Below the pieces are notes generated by a model. It was not told where the DNA came from. It did no database searches and was given only the letters and a program-made list of their open reading frames with translations. Below, piece after piece: positions 1-6,109 of a stretch of 6,495 bases of DNA; within the stretch, counting starts at the first letter, position 1; each line of letters begins with the position of its first letter. A program made the position numbers and the translations under genes. This stretch comes from an uncultured Desulfovibrio sp. (GTDB lineage: Bacteria > Desulfobacterota > Desulfovibrionia > Desulfovibrionales > Desulfovibrionaceae), in the NCBI GenBank assembly GCA_946490455.1, contig CAMLXE010000108.1, forward strand, positions 1 to 6,495, in the 5' to 3' direction.

Positions 1-129
1 GAGGGGGACACCGTCCCCGCTCTGCTGGAGCGCCAGGTGCAGTCCTCGGTCTACAGCCAGAATACGACGCAACTTCCTCGCACGCTCTCTCGGCTCTCTC
101 TCACTGGCCGCACTCATGGCCGACTTTGA
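1..129 (+). CDS. 3' end of an unrecognised plus-strand gene (partial)
   Basis: The first bases are open in all three plus frames, with stops at 127-129, 131-133 and 135-137, so the reading frame is not certain. The frame ending at 129 has the most gene-like codons over the first 70 bases (Asp-Thr-Val-Pro-Ala-Leu-Leu-Glu-Arg-Gln-Val and onward, a plausible amphipathic helix). After about base 75 the frame ending at 133 looks better (Phe-Leu-Ala-Arg-Ser-Leu-Gly ... Ala-Leu-Met-Ala-Asp-Phe-Asp-stop). Either one frame is right and the other fortuitous, or the end of the gene has shifted frame. A rho-independent terminator on the same strand starts about 20 bases past the stops, which supports a plus-strand gene ending here. 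I do not recognise the family from about 42 residues. Confidence 0.4.
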   Translation, partial: EGDTVPALLERQVQSSVYSQNTTQLPRTLSRLSLTGRTHGRL

Positions 130-151
130 CTGAGTAATCGCCGGATATGCC

Positions 152-190
152 AAGGGTCCGAACCAGTTCGGTCCGGACCCTTCCTGTTTT
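152..190 (+). terminator. Intrinsic terminator of the upstream plus-strand gene
   Basis: AAGGGTCCG (152-160) pairs perfectly with CGGACCCTT (174-182), and the loop can fold further because CCGAA (158-162) also pairs with TTCGG (167-171). The plus-strand exit is TTCCTGTTTT, an adequate U-rich tract. On the minus strand the exit is CTTGGCATAT, which is poor, so it would end uppP transcription only weakly. It lies between the partial gene and the 3' end of uppP. Confidence 0.7.
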
Positions 191-241
191 GCGGAGACAA
201 GCAGCCCCTTCTTCCATCTGTCATCCAGATATTACGAAGTG

Positions 242-1057
242 CTAGCTCAAAAAATAATAGACCAAAGGGGCAAGAATCAGACGGTAGTACGCGAAGGGAC
301 GCAGGGTCAGTCTCCCAACAAGAGAAATAAAGGTCTTGATTGCAGCAAGTGCAAACAGAAAGGCAAAGACTGATCCTGTCAAAAACAGAGGCAAATCAGC
401 AACGGAAAAGAGCGGCCATGTTTTCAAAAGGTCATAACCTGTCGCTGCGACCATAAGCGGAACAGCGGCAATGAACGAATATTCAGCAGCAAGCTTGCGT
501 TCGGCACCGAGAATCATGCCGCCCATAATGGTGGAGGCTGAACGGGAAAAGCCTGGCCAGAGAGCCATGCACTGGCAGCAGCCAATGCCCAGAGCCAGCT
601 TTGGCGTCATCTGATCAAGAGAGGTATACCGGGGTGTTGTACGACCGCACCGATACTCCACAAACAGCATGAGCAAAGCCCCCACAGCCAGAGAACCAGC
701 CACATACCCGGGCGTAAACAGCATCTTGATTTTTGAATGCAGCAGCAGGCCCACAAGAGAAGGGGGGAAGGTTGTCAGAATCAGCAACCCTATTCCCCGC
801 AGCCCCGCAAAGGGAGTTGGGGAATCCGTATGGATTCTCCCCGGCCACAACAGTCCCATAAAGCGCTGCCAATACAGAACAACAACAGCGAGAATGGATC
901 CAAGCTGAATGGCCACATCAAACGTGCTTGCCTTTGCCCCCGTAAAGCCGAGCAGATGGCCGGCAATGATCAGATGACCTGTGGAGGATACAGGCAAAAA
1001 TTCGGTCAATCCCTGTACGGCCCCCAGAATCAGACCAATAAGAAACCATGATTCCAT
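242..1057 (-). CDS. uppP: Undecaprenyl-diphosphatase UppP (BacA family)
   Basis: An integral inner-membrane phosphatase that removes one phosphate from undecaprenyl diphosphate. This regenerates the lipid carrier for peptidoglycan, O-antigen and related polymers; the family also gives bacitracin tolerance when abundant. The 271 residues match the usual family length. Both signature motifs are present: the first around residues 12-28 (GAVQGLTEFLPVSSTGH, with Glu19 and His28 as the expected catalytic acid and base) and the second at 168-176 (PGFSRSAST, with Arg172 as the phosphate-binding arginine). Several hydrophobic segments run through the chain (about 48-62, 86-106, 118-134, 194-206, 222-247, 256-270). 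The ATG at 1057 lies 3 bases after the stop of the TetR gene, so the two are almost certainly co-transcribed and probably translationally coupled; only a weak GTGAG ribosome site precedes the start. Nothing in the sequence looks damaged. Confidence 0.96.
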   Translation of the reverse strand: MESWFLIGLILGAVQGLTEFLPVSSTGHLIIAGHLLGFTGAKASTFDVAIQLGSILAVVVLYWQRFMGLLWPGRIHTDSPTPFAGLRGIGLLILTTFPPSLVGLLLHSKIKMLFTPGYVAGSLAVGALLMLFVEYRCGRTTPRYTSLDQMTPKLALGIGCCQCMALWPGFSRSASTIMGGMILGAERKLAAEYSFIAAVPLMVAATGYDLLKTWPLFSVADLPLFLTGSVFAFLFALAAIKTFISLVGRLTLRPFAYYRLILAPLVYYFLS

Positions 1058-1060
1058 ATA

Positions 1061-1648
1061 TTACTCACAGGCATTACACGGGGTCAGGGCGCGGGATGCG
1101 AAGTCAATTGCCTCACGATAAAGATGTGGTGGCGCATACGGCGTAAGAACCCGGGTTCTGTTTACGCCGACAAGGAGAGACATAAGGATCTGTACCGTCT
1201 CCTTGACGAGAATTTCCCGAATGGACCCGTCCTCAATGCCACGCCAGAGCTGCTGCTCAAGAAGTTGGTGAACTTCATTGAACTTTTTGAACATAAGCTC
1301 TCTGTCTGCACTTGTCTTCATGTCGCTGTAGGGTGAACAGCGTACAAGAACAAGCCAGTTGGAATCTGGATCTATGGAAAAATCAAGATAGGCCCTGCAA
1401 AAATTCAACGCACCTTCCCGTCCGTTGGAAGCACGATCACAGGCATCCTGCAACACCACAAGGAAATGTTCGAGGACATCAAGACCGGCAGCAAGAAAAA
1501 GCTTTTCCTTGTTGCCATAGTGATGGGTCAAAAGCCCCAATGCAACGCCAGCCCGTTCGGAAATTTTCTTGAAGGTGGTTTCCGCATAACCGCATTCACC
1601 GAACAATTCCTTTGCTGCCTTAAGTAAGGCCTCCTTCTTGGTCATCAT
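1061..1648 (-). CDS. TetR/AcrR-family transcriptional regulator
   Basis: A one-component DNA-binding regulator with an N-terminal helix-turn-helix and a C-terminal ligand and dimer domain. Numbered from the ATG at 1648 (195 residues, normal length), residues 4-51 are the TetR_N domain: KEALLKAAKELFGECGY, then the HTH at about 26-45 (FKKISERAGVALGLLTHHYG) followed by NKEKLF, the classical family signature. The C-terminal part (about 55-188) is helical and fits no subfamily I can name, so the ligand is unknown. The frame stays open to 1696, but a strong GGGGGAG ribosome site lies 6 bases before the double ATG at 1648/1645, so translation begins there. It is the first gene of a unit with uppP, 3 bases apart. 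TetR proteins usually repress their own operon, so control of uppP in response to an envelope or small-molecule signal is a reasonable inference. Confidence 0.92.
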   Translation of the reverse strand: MMTKKEALLKAAKELFGECGYAETTFKKISERAGVALGLLTHHYGNKEKLFLAAGLDVLEHFLVVLQDACDRASNGREGALNFCRAYLDFSIDPDSNWLVLVRCSPYSDMKTSADRELMFKKFNEVHQLLEQQLWRGIEDGSIREILVKETVQILMSLLVGVNRTRVLTPYAPPHLYREAIDFASRALTPCNACE

Positions 1649-1654
1649 ACATTT

Positions 1655-1661
1655 CTCCCCC
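1655..1661 (-). promoter_or_regulatory. Ribosome binding site deciding the TetR-gene start
   Basis: Minus strand reads GGGGGAG, then six bases (AAATGT), then ATG ATG. This is the only good Shine-Dalgarno sequence near the 5' end of the frame. It makes the ATG at 1648 (or its neighbour at 1645) the start, rather than the upstream codon at 1696. Confidence 0.7.
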
Positions 1662-1702
1662 GCACTGATCACTGTTGCCCTTGATTCATCGGACAAACAG
1701 GA

Positions 1703-1731
1703 ACACTATGACAGCATATTTTTCTCGTCAA
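1703..1731 (-). promoter_or_regulatory. Possible promoter of the TetR-uppP operon
   Basis: On the minus strand a TTGACG hexamer (1731-1726) is followed after 17 bases by TAGTGT (1708-1703), or after 15 bases by CATAGT (1710-1705). The -35 is near consensus and the -10 is weak. The position, about 55 bases before the TetR start codon, fits. A tightly regulated promoter may well have a poor -10, but the call is tentative. Confidence 0.3.
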
Positions 1732-1745
1732 TGGAAAACCGGAGC

Positions 1746-1760
1746 GTTCCCAGAGGGAAC
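1746..1760. promoter_or_regulatory. Perfect 15-base palindrome, candidate operator
   Basis: GTTCCC-AGA-GGGAAC is a perfect inverted repeat with a 3-base centre, about 100 bases upstream of the TetR start and 15 bases upstream of the possible -35. The size and symmetry fit a homodimeric regulator site such as a TetR operator. Its location upstream of, rather than within, the possible promoter means it could instead be an activator site or a chance palindrome. There is no second copy in the window. Confidence 0.35.
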
Positions 1761-2083
1761 AATCGTCCTTTCTTTGACAATACTTCTGCTTGGTTCTGCC
1801 TTCCATGAGCCCACTTACACCATACTGACTGGCGTACTCAATATCAGGATAAACGAAAAGCCTATTCTCTACAGAAAGATACACAAAATCATTTTTCCGT
1901 GGCCGTCCAGTTCATGATCCGCCAGGGAAAAGCGTCAACGCATCTTTATTCTGCTCACCGACTGCATCAATATTATGGAGGCATACCCCCTTTCCATTCA
2001 GGGACAAAGGATCATGTCATCCTCGCTGAATGAGAGGAAACTGCACGGAGGTATCTGAAGAATATCCGAAAGCAGCACACTGG

Positions 2084-2105
2084 CAGAAAGGCAATGCCAT
2101 TTCTG
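2084..2105. repeat. Small hairpin in the gene-poor gap
   Basis: CAGAAAGGC (2084-2092), loop AAT, then GCC, a bulged A and TTTCTG (to 2105) form a nine-pair stem with one bulge. Neither strand is followed by a T-tract, so it is not a terminator. Function is unknown. Confidence 0.35.
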
Positions 2106-2303
2106 GGCACAGGATACAAGGATCACAGTCATGATGAGTGCAGTCAACGCCAGAGATTCTGCCCGTTTCGCCCTCACGGTACTGAAAGGGAGAAGATCAC
2201 CGATGCTCTGCTGCAAGACTTCGGCAGATTTCCAACACCATGATGTCCTGTTTTCCTGGTCCAGAACGAATGGAAACGAAATGAACCAACTGTTCGTCGC
2301 TAT

Positions 2304-2332
2304 AAAAAAGGGCGAAGAAAATCTCTCCGCCC
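2304..2332 (-). terminator. Intrinsic terminator of the ricT-metG unit
   Basis: On the minus strand GGGCGGAGA pairs with TCTTCGCCC (one G-U pair) across a five-base loop, followed directly by six T residues (2309-2304). It begins about 10 bases after the metG stop, the standard position and form of a rho-independent terminator. Confidence 0.88.
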
Positions 2333-2342
2333 CGTAACCCTA

Positions 2343-4310
2343 TCAGGATATCTTGCTTCCCGGAGCCATTCCGGCTGCCGGTGTAAGCAGCGTCAGTTTT
2401 CCTTCGCTCTCGGCAGTCAGGATCATGCCTGAGGAAACCAGTCCACGGATTTTGCGTGGCGCAAGATTCGCCACAACACACACCTGTTTGCCCACCAGCG
2501 TTTCTGGTTCAAAATATTCGGCAATACCAGAAAGGATCTGCCGGGGTTCGGATTCTCCAAGATCAATCCTGAAGCAGAGCAACTTATCCGCCTTGGGTAC
2601 ACGAGTGCATTCAAGCACAGTTCCCACTTTCAGCTCGAGCTTCTGAAAATCGGCAAATTCAGCCAGTCCGGCAGGTGCCTCGGCAGGAGCAGGCGCGGCC
2701 TTTTGGGGAGCCTTTCCCTGCTTGGCCTTGTTCTTTTCTTCCTTCATTTCTTCAGGAATATCGAGCCGCGGGAACAGATTGGAAGCAGAGGCAATCTGTG
2801 CCCCCGTTTCAAGAAGCGCCCACTTTCCTGCTTCTTCCACAGGATTATGATCCGGAGCCACTCCAAACCGTTCAGAAGCAGGCAGAGGCTGTCCAAGCTG
2901 TTCCATAAGTGTGGCAGACGTGCCTGGCATGACAGGCCACAGACACAGCGCCACCTTGCGCATGGCTTCCAGCATGATGCGGATAACAGTCCCCAAACGC
3001 TCCATATTTCCCTGCTTGAACAGGGTCCATGGCGCCTGAGAATCCACATACTTGTTCAACGCCCGCACCAGTTCCCACAATGAATCGAGAGCCTGTGCAA
3101 AACGAATGTTGTCAAACAGCTGGTCGTAGTTGGCAAGAGCATTTTCCGCCAGTTCAACAAGTACCCGGTCATCATCTTCCAGTTTGCCGGCTTCAGGAAT
3201 CCTGCCCGCAAAATATTTGGCGTTCATGGAGAGGACGCGGCTGAACAGGTTACCGAGATCATTGGCAAGATCCGCATTGAAACGGGTAATCAGAGCTTCT
3301 TCGGAGAAAGAAGCATCCGATCCGAACTGCATGTCACGCAGCAGGAAATAACGGAATGCATCCAGACCATACCGTTCGGCCATCCTGGCAGGTTCTACCA
3401 CATTGCCCAGTGACTTGGACATCTTGGTATCCTTGACCAGCCAGTAACCATGGACATTGAGATGCCTGTAGAGAGGAAGTCCTGCCGACTTCAGCATGGT
3501 GGGCCAGAACACTCCATGTGGTTTCAGAATATCCTTGGCAACCAGATGTTCGCCAGGCCAGAATTTGGCATAATTTTCACCATCCGGCCATCCAAGAGCC
3601 GATACATAGTTCAGCAGCGCATCAAACCATACATAGCAGACATAGTCCTTGTCGAAGGGGAGCTCGATACCCCACTCAAGGCGGGACTTGGGTCTGGAAA
3701 TGCACAGGTCTTCCAGTGCGCCGCTTTCAATCATGGCCAGCGCTTCATTCCGATACCGTTCCGGCCGGATGAAATCCGGATTGGAACGGATATGGTCGGC
3801 CAGCCAGGGAAGGTACTTGGACATTCTGAAGAAATAATTCTTCTCCTGAATGAATTCCGGTTTGGTCTGATGCTGAGGGCACAGACCATTTTCCAGTTCC
3901 TTTTCGGTATAGAACCGCTCGCAGCCTGTGCAGTAATGTCCGCTATGCTCCCCGAAGTAAATGTCGCCATTGTCATAGACCCGCTGCAGGAAATGCTGCA
4001 CCCGTTCCACATGATCCGGATCGGTAGTCCTGATGAACTGGTCATTTTTGACGCCGAGGAGCGGCCACAGGGCCTGGAACTGTCCGCTGATACTGTCCAC
4101 AAATTCCTTGGGTGTCTTGCCGGCAGCCGCGGCAGCCTTCACGATCTTGTCCCCATGCTCGTCCGTACCGGTCAGAAACCAGGTTTCTTCCCCCTTCAGG
4201 GCATGAAAACGACGCATGGTATCCGCAACAATGGTGGAATAGGCATGGCCGAGGTGTGGACGGGCATTCACATAATAGATTGGCGTGGTGATATAAAAAG
4301 TGGAGGCCAC
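2343..4310 (-). CDS. metG: Methionyl-tRNA synthetase with C-terminal tRNA-binding domain
   Basis: A cytoplasmic class I synthetase that joins methionine to initiator and elongator tRNA-Met using ATP. Numbered from the GTG at 4310 (655 residues): the HIGH-type motif HLGH is at 19-22, GTDEHG at 48-53, a zinc knuckle at 127-147 (Cys127, Cys130, Cys144 and probably His147 in place of a fourth Cys), VWFDALLNY at 227-235 and the KMSKS loop at 296-300. The helical anticodon-binding domain covers about 340-500. A Lys/Ala/Pro-rich linker (about 522-548) leads to an EMAP/Trbp111-like OB-fold at about 550-655, the dimerising tRNA-binding module typical of long bacterial MetG. The frame begins at an ATG at 4325, but that ATG has no ribosome site, whereas AAGGAG lies six bases before the GTG at codon 6; the GTG is therefore preferred. 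It follows ricT by 44 bases on the same strand and is closed by a strong terminator. Confidence 0.96.
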   Translation of the reverse strand: MASTFYITTPIYYVNARPHLGHAYSTIVADTMRRFHALKGEETWFLTGTDEHGDKIVKAAAAAGKTPKEFVDSISGQFQALWPLLGVKNDQFIRTTDPDHVERVQHFLQRVYDNGDIYFGEHSGHYCTGCERFYTEKELENGLCPQHQTKPEFIQEKNYFFRMSKYLPWLADHIRSNPDFIRPERYRNEALAMIESGALEDLCISRPKSRLEWGIELPFDKDYVCYVWFDALLNYVSALGWPDGENYAKFWPGEHLVAKDILKPHGVFWPTMLKSAGLPLYRHLNVHGYWLVKDTKMSKSLGNVVEPARMAERYGLDAFRYFLLRDMQFGSDASFSEEALITRFNADLANDLGNLFSRVLSMNAKYFAGRIPEAGKLEDDDRVLVELAENALANYDQLFDNIRFAQALDSLWELVRALNKYVDSQAPWTLFKQGNMERLGTVIRIMLEAMRKVALCLWPVMPGTSATLMEQLGQPLPASERFGVAPDHNPVEEAGKWALLETGAQIASASNLFPRLDIPEEMKEEKNKAKQGKAPQKAAPAPAEAPAGLAEFADFQKLELKVGTVLECTRVPKADKLLCFRIDLGESEPRQILSGIAEYFEPETLVGKQVCVVANLAPRKIRGLVSSGMILTAESEGKLTLLTPAAGMAPGSKIS

Positions 4311-4316
4311 GATACT

Positions 4317-4322
4317 CTCCTT
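4317..4322 (-). promoter_or_regulatory. Ribosome binding site deciding the metG start
   Basis: Minus strand AAGGAG, six bases (AGTATC), then GTG at 4310. The site sits inside what would be codons 2-3 if the in-frame ATG at 4325 were used. It therefore argues for the GTG start and a protein five residues shorter. Confidence 0.7.
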
Positions 4323-4354
4323 CATAAGAGGTGACAGGAACGTTTTTCTTCCGC

Positions 4355-5371
4355 CTACCGTTTGCGTTTGCGCTTGCGCTTATGATGCTCTTCTTCGCAT
4401 CCTTCTTCCCCCGTCTCGCCTTCCTGGAGGAGATCGAAATCGGGAAGGCCCTCTATTTCTCCATCTTCCAGACTTTCCGGATCAGCCATGACAACCATCA
4501 GATCATCACCATAGGACCGTTGTGCGGGCTTTTCCTGACGGGATTCTGTCTTGGGCGCTTCGGGACGATGAGGATTAAGAGCCTGCCATTCATCAAGCGT
4601 AAGTTCAATTTCCTCATTGGATTCAGTAAGCAGGGCCACACTGTTGCGGAACATGTTGGCCCGGAGGACTTTCATGCTCCCCTTATTGGTCTGATATCGT
4701 TTTCCCAACCGAGGACAACTGCTGTGAAACAGGTCGTAATTTTCCTGCTCATAACTCAGGCAGCACAAAAGTCTTCCACAGATACCTGATATTTTTGACG
4801 GATTGAGAAAGAGATTCTGTTCTTTTGCCATCTTGATGGTGACAGGCACAAACTTGCGCAGGAAACGACGGCAGCAGCAGACCATACCGCAGCTTCCCAC
4901 AGCGCCAAGCATCTGAGTTTCATGCCGCACGCCAATCTGGCGCAACTCAATGCGCGTATGGTATTCACGCACCAGATCCTTGACCAGTTCCCGAAAATCA
5001 ATCCTTGTTGGTGCCGTGAAATAAAATACCAGTTTGCTGCGATCAAACAGGACTTCCACATCCACCAGTTTCATATCAAGTTCGCGTTCCCGAATTCTGG
5101 CCTCGCAGAATCTGTACGCAGCATAGGTAAGCGTTTCATTTTCCTCTGCCGCCACCAGATCCTCATCCATTGCCTTACGCAAAATATCGCGCACATTCTC
5201 GGGAGCCAGATCGTCGGGCAGATGCTCCACAACGCTGACCACGAGAGCGAGGCCGAGCCCCTGCTCGGTTTCCGCAAGGACACGGTCTCCGACGATCACC
5301 AGCGGATCACTACAGAAAAAATAATATATCTGTCCGTAATGACTAAATTTTATACCGATTATGCGCTTCAT
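4355..5371 (-). CDS. ricT: PSP1-domain protein RicT (YaaT)
   Basis: A homologue of Bacillus RicT/YaaT. There it forms an iron-sulfur Y-complex with RicA and RicF that works with RNase Y in mRNA maturation and affects sporulation, competence and biofilm; the role in Gram-negative bacteria is not established. Numbered from the ATG at 5371 (338 residues): the start MKRIIGIKF and GQIYYFF match the family N-terminus; the PSP1 core runs to about residue 185. Conserved cysteines fall in two groups, Cys161/165/166/167 (GSCGMVCCC) and Cys198/203/204 (ICGRLLCC), joined by IKMAKEQNLFLNPSKISG. These fit iron-sulfur ligands. The tail is unusual: an acidic region (about 288-328), then His-His and four Lys-Arg pairs. 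The frame is open to 5452, but homologues begin here and the likely promoter overlaps the upstream part. No clear ribosome site precedes the ATG. metG follows after 44 bases. Confidence 0.92.
   Translation of the reverse strand: MKRIIGIKFSHYGQIYYFFCSDPLVIVGDRVLAETEQGLGLALVVSVVEHLPDDLAPENVRDILRKAMDEDLVAAEENETLTYAAYRFCEARIRERELDMKLVDVEVLFDRSKLVFYFTAPTRIDFRELVKDLVREYHTRIELRQIGVRHETQMLGAVGSCGMVCCCRRFLRKFVPVTIKMAKEQNLFLNPSKISGICGRLLCCLSYEQENYDLFHSSCPRLGKRYQTNKGSMKVLRANMFRNSVALLTESNEEIELTLDEWQALNPHRPEAPKTESRQEKPAQRSYGDDLMVVMADPESLEDGEIEGLPDFDLLQEGETGEEGCEEEHHKRKRKRKR
4358..4381 (-). repeat. Four hexamer repeats encoding the (Lys-Arg)4 tail of RicT
   Basis: The last eight sense codons of ricT are AAG CGC AAG CGC AAA CGC AAA CGG, that is four copies of a hexamer AARCGS followed at once by the TAG stop. 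Tandem hexamers can gain or lose units by slippage while keeping frame, so the tail length may vary between strains. Confidence 0.8.
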
Positions 5372-5426
5372 GGAGTACTTACTGAAAAAAGGGAAAAGCC
5401 TATAGTTGCTGGTCAAATAACAAAGA

Positions 5427-5472
5427 GTGTCAATCTGTTTATTGTCTGTCATTACGCCCGTTGTGTCAATCT
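5427..5472 (-). repeat. Direct repeat AGATTGACAC in the divergent promoter region
   Basis: The ten-base sequence AGATTGACAC occurs twice on the minus strand (5472-5463 and 5436-5427), 36 bases apart. Each copy contains a consensus TTGACA. The upstream copy forms a good -35; the downstream copy lacks a matching -10. It may be a duplicated regulator site or a duplicated promoter remnant. Confidence 0.5.
5441..5469 (-). promoter_or_regulatory. Probable sigma-70 promoter of ricT-metG
   Basis: Minus strand TTGACA (5469-5464), a 17-base spacer, then GACAAT (5446-5441, four of six to consensus). Transcription would begin near 5434, giving a leader of about 60 bases before the ATG at 5371. This also places the alternative ATG at 5452 upstream of the transcript. 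Confidence 0.55.
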
Positions 5473-5479
5473 CACTTCG

Positions 5480-5497
5480 GGGCTGGCCTTCCAGCTC
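5480..5497 (+). repeat. Hairpin upstream of the HD-domain gene
   Basis: GGGCTGG and CCAGCTC pair (one G-U) around a CCTT loop, about 50 bases before the ATG of the HD gene. There is no T-tract, so it is not a terminator. It may be a leader structure or an operator, or chance. Confidence 0.3.
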
Positions 5498-5535
5498 AGA
5501 GAGGGCTATGAATCACCATATTCCCATTCAAAACT

Positions 5536-5540
5536 CGGAG
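5536..5540 (+). promoter_or_regulatory. Ribosome binding site deciding the HD-gene start
   Basis: CGGAG lies five bases before the ATG at 5546. The frame is open far upstream, across the ricT gene on the other strand, so this site is what fixes the start. Confidence 0.65.
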
Positions 5541-5545
5541 TCAGT

Positions 5546-6109
5546 ATGCTGAATCGCGAACAGGCACTCGCCCTTTTACAGGAATGGCATCCGGAACCTC
5601 ATCTTGTCCAGCATGCACTGGCGTCTGAAGCAGTCATGCGTGGGCTTGCCGTACAGCTGGGAGAAGATGAAGAACTGTGGGGCCTCACCGGACTTCTTCA
5701 TGATCTCGACTACCCCCTTACGCATGACAAACCCGAACAGCATGGACTCCTTGGAGCCGAACGTCTTGAAGGTCTTCTTCCGGAGCCGGCCCTCCACGCT
5801 ATCCGTGCCCATAATGGAGAAATGACCGGCGTTCTTCCTGAAAGTACCTTTGACTTTGCCCTGCGCTGTGGTGAAACGGTAACCGGTCTTGTGGTCACTG
5901 CAGCACTGGTGCGCCCTTCTGGAATGGAAGGCATGCAGGTTTCAAGTCTGAAAAAGAAAATGAAGGACAAGGCGTTTGCTGCCAGTGTCAACCGTGACTG
6001 TATTCGGCAGTGTGTACAGGCCGGCGTGGATCTGGATACCTTCCTGGCACTGGCTATCCGTTCGATGAGCGCCATCGACGCAGAACTGGGATTGCGGAAA
6101 ACGGCCTGA
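5546..6109 (+). CDS. HD-domain putative phosphohydrolase
   Basis: A 187-residue stand-alone HD-superfamily protein, likely a metal-dependent phosphohydrolase acting on a nucleotide or similar phosphate; the substrate is unknown. Motifs: His23 in LVQHALASEAVMR, the His52-Asp53 doublet in GLLHDLDYPLTHDKPEQHG, His66, and His89 in AIRAHN. The closing ligand position, normally Asp in an xDxLTGL context, reads GETVTGL with Glu110. The C-terminal half (LVRPSGMEGMQVSSLKKKMKDKAFA, then VNRDCI) resembles the small HDIG-type proteins common in anaerobes, and the length agrees. The start is set by the ribosome site at 5536-5540 although the frame is open upstream to 4922. It is transcribed away from ricT; I see no convincing promoter of its own in the 175 bases between them. 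It converges with the ACT-domain gene downstream. Confidence 0.88.
   Translation: MLNREQALALLQEWHPEPHLVQHALASEAVMRGLAVQLGEDEELWGLTGLLHDLDYPLTHDKPEQHGLLGAERLEGLLPEPALHAIRAHNGEMTGVLPESTFDFALRCGETVTGLVVTAALVRPSGMEGMQVSSLKKKMKDKAFAASVNRDCIRQCVQAGVDLDTFLALAIRSMSAIDAELGLRKTA

Larger units (their letters stand above)
1649..2303. other. Long stretch without a supported gene
   Basis: About 650 bases lie between the TetR start and the metG terminator. The longer open frames here are a plus frame of about 80 codons from 1675, a plus frame of about 68 codons from 2131 (preceded by an AGGA-like site), and a minus frame open for about 112 codons ending at 1998. None has clear family similarity, they overlap one another on opposite strands, and each carries rare or unlikely features (Cys/Trp-rich stretches, no good start with a ribosome site on the minus strand). 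The minus frame has a hydrophobic run, AESLALTALIMTVILVSCAQ. I treat the region as regulatory leader plus probable decayed sequence. I see no tRNA or recognised structured RNA. Confidence 0.5.

Noticed and set aside
669..1051. Plus-strand open frames inside the uppP region
   Set aside because: They are shadows of uppP: no family similarity, and the minus strand has both UppP signature motifs.
1774..1802. Plus-strand TTGACA at 1774-1779 as a promoter
   Set aside because: The hexamer 17 bases downstream is TGCCTT, which is not a plausible -10, and no supported plus-strand gene follows.
3450..4334. A 294-codon plus-strand open frame across metG
   Set aside because: It is antisense to the catalytic region of metG, has no recognisable domain, and the minus strand is unambiguous. 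Long antisense frames are common opposite GC-biased genes.
5372..5452. Longer RicT starting at the ATG at 5452
   Set aside because: It adds 27 residues absent from the family, has no ribosome site, and lies upstream of the likely transcription start.
4922..5545. Upstream extension of the HD protein
   Set aside because: The open frame runs antisense through ricT; the ribosome site and the family N-terminus fix the start at 5546.
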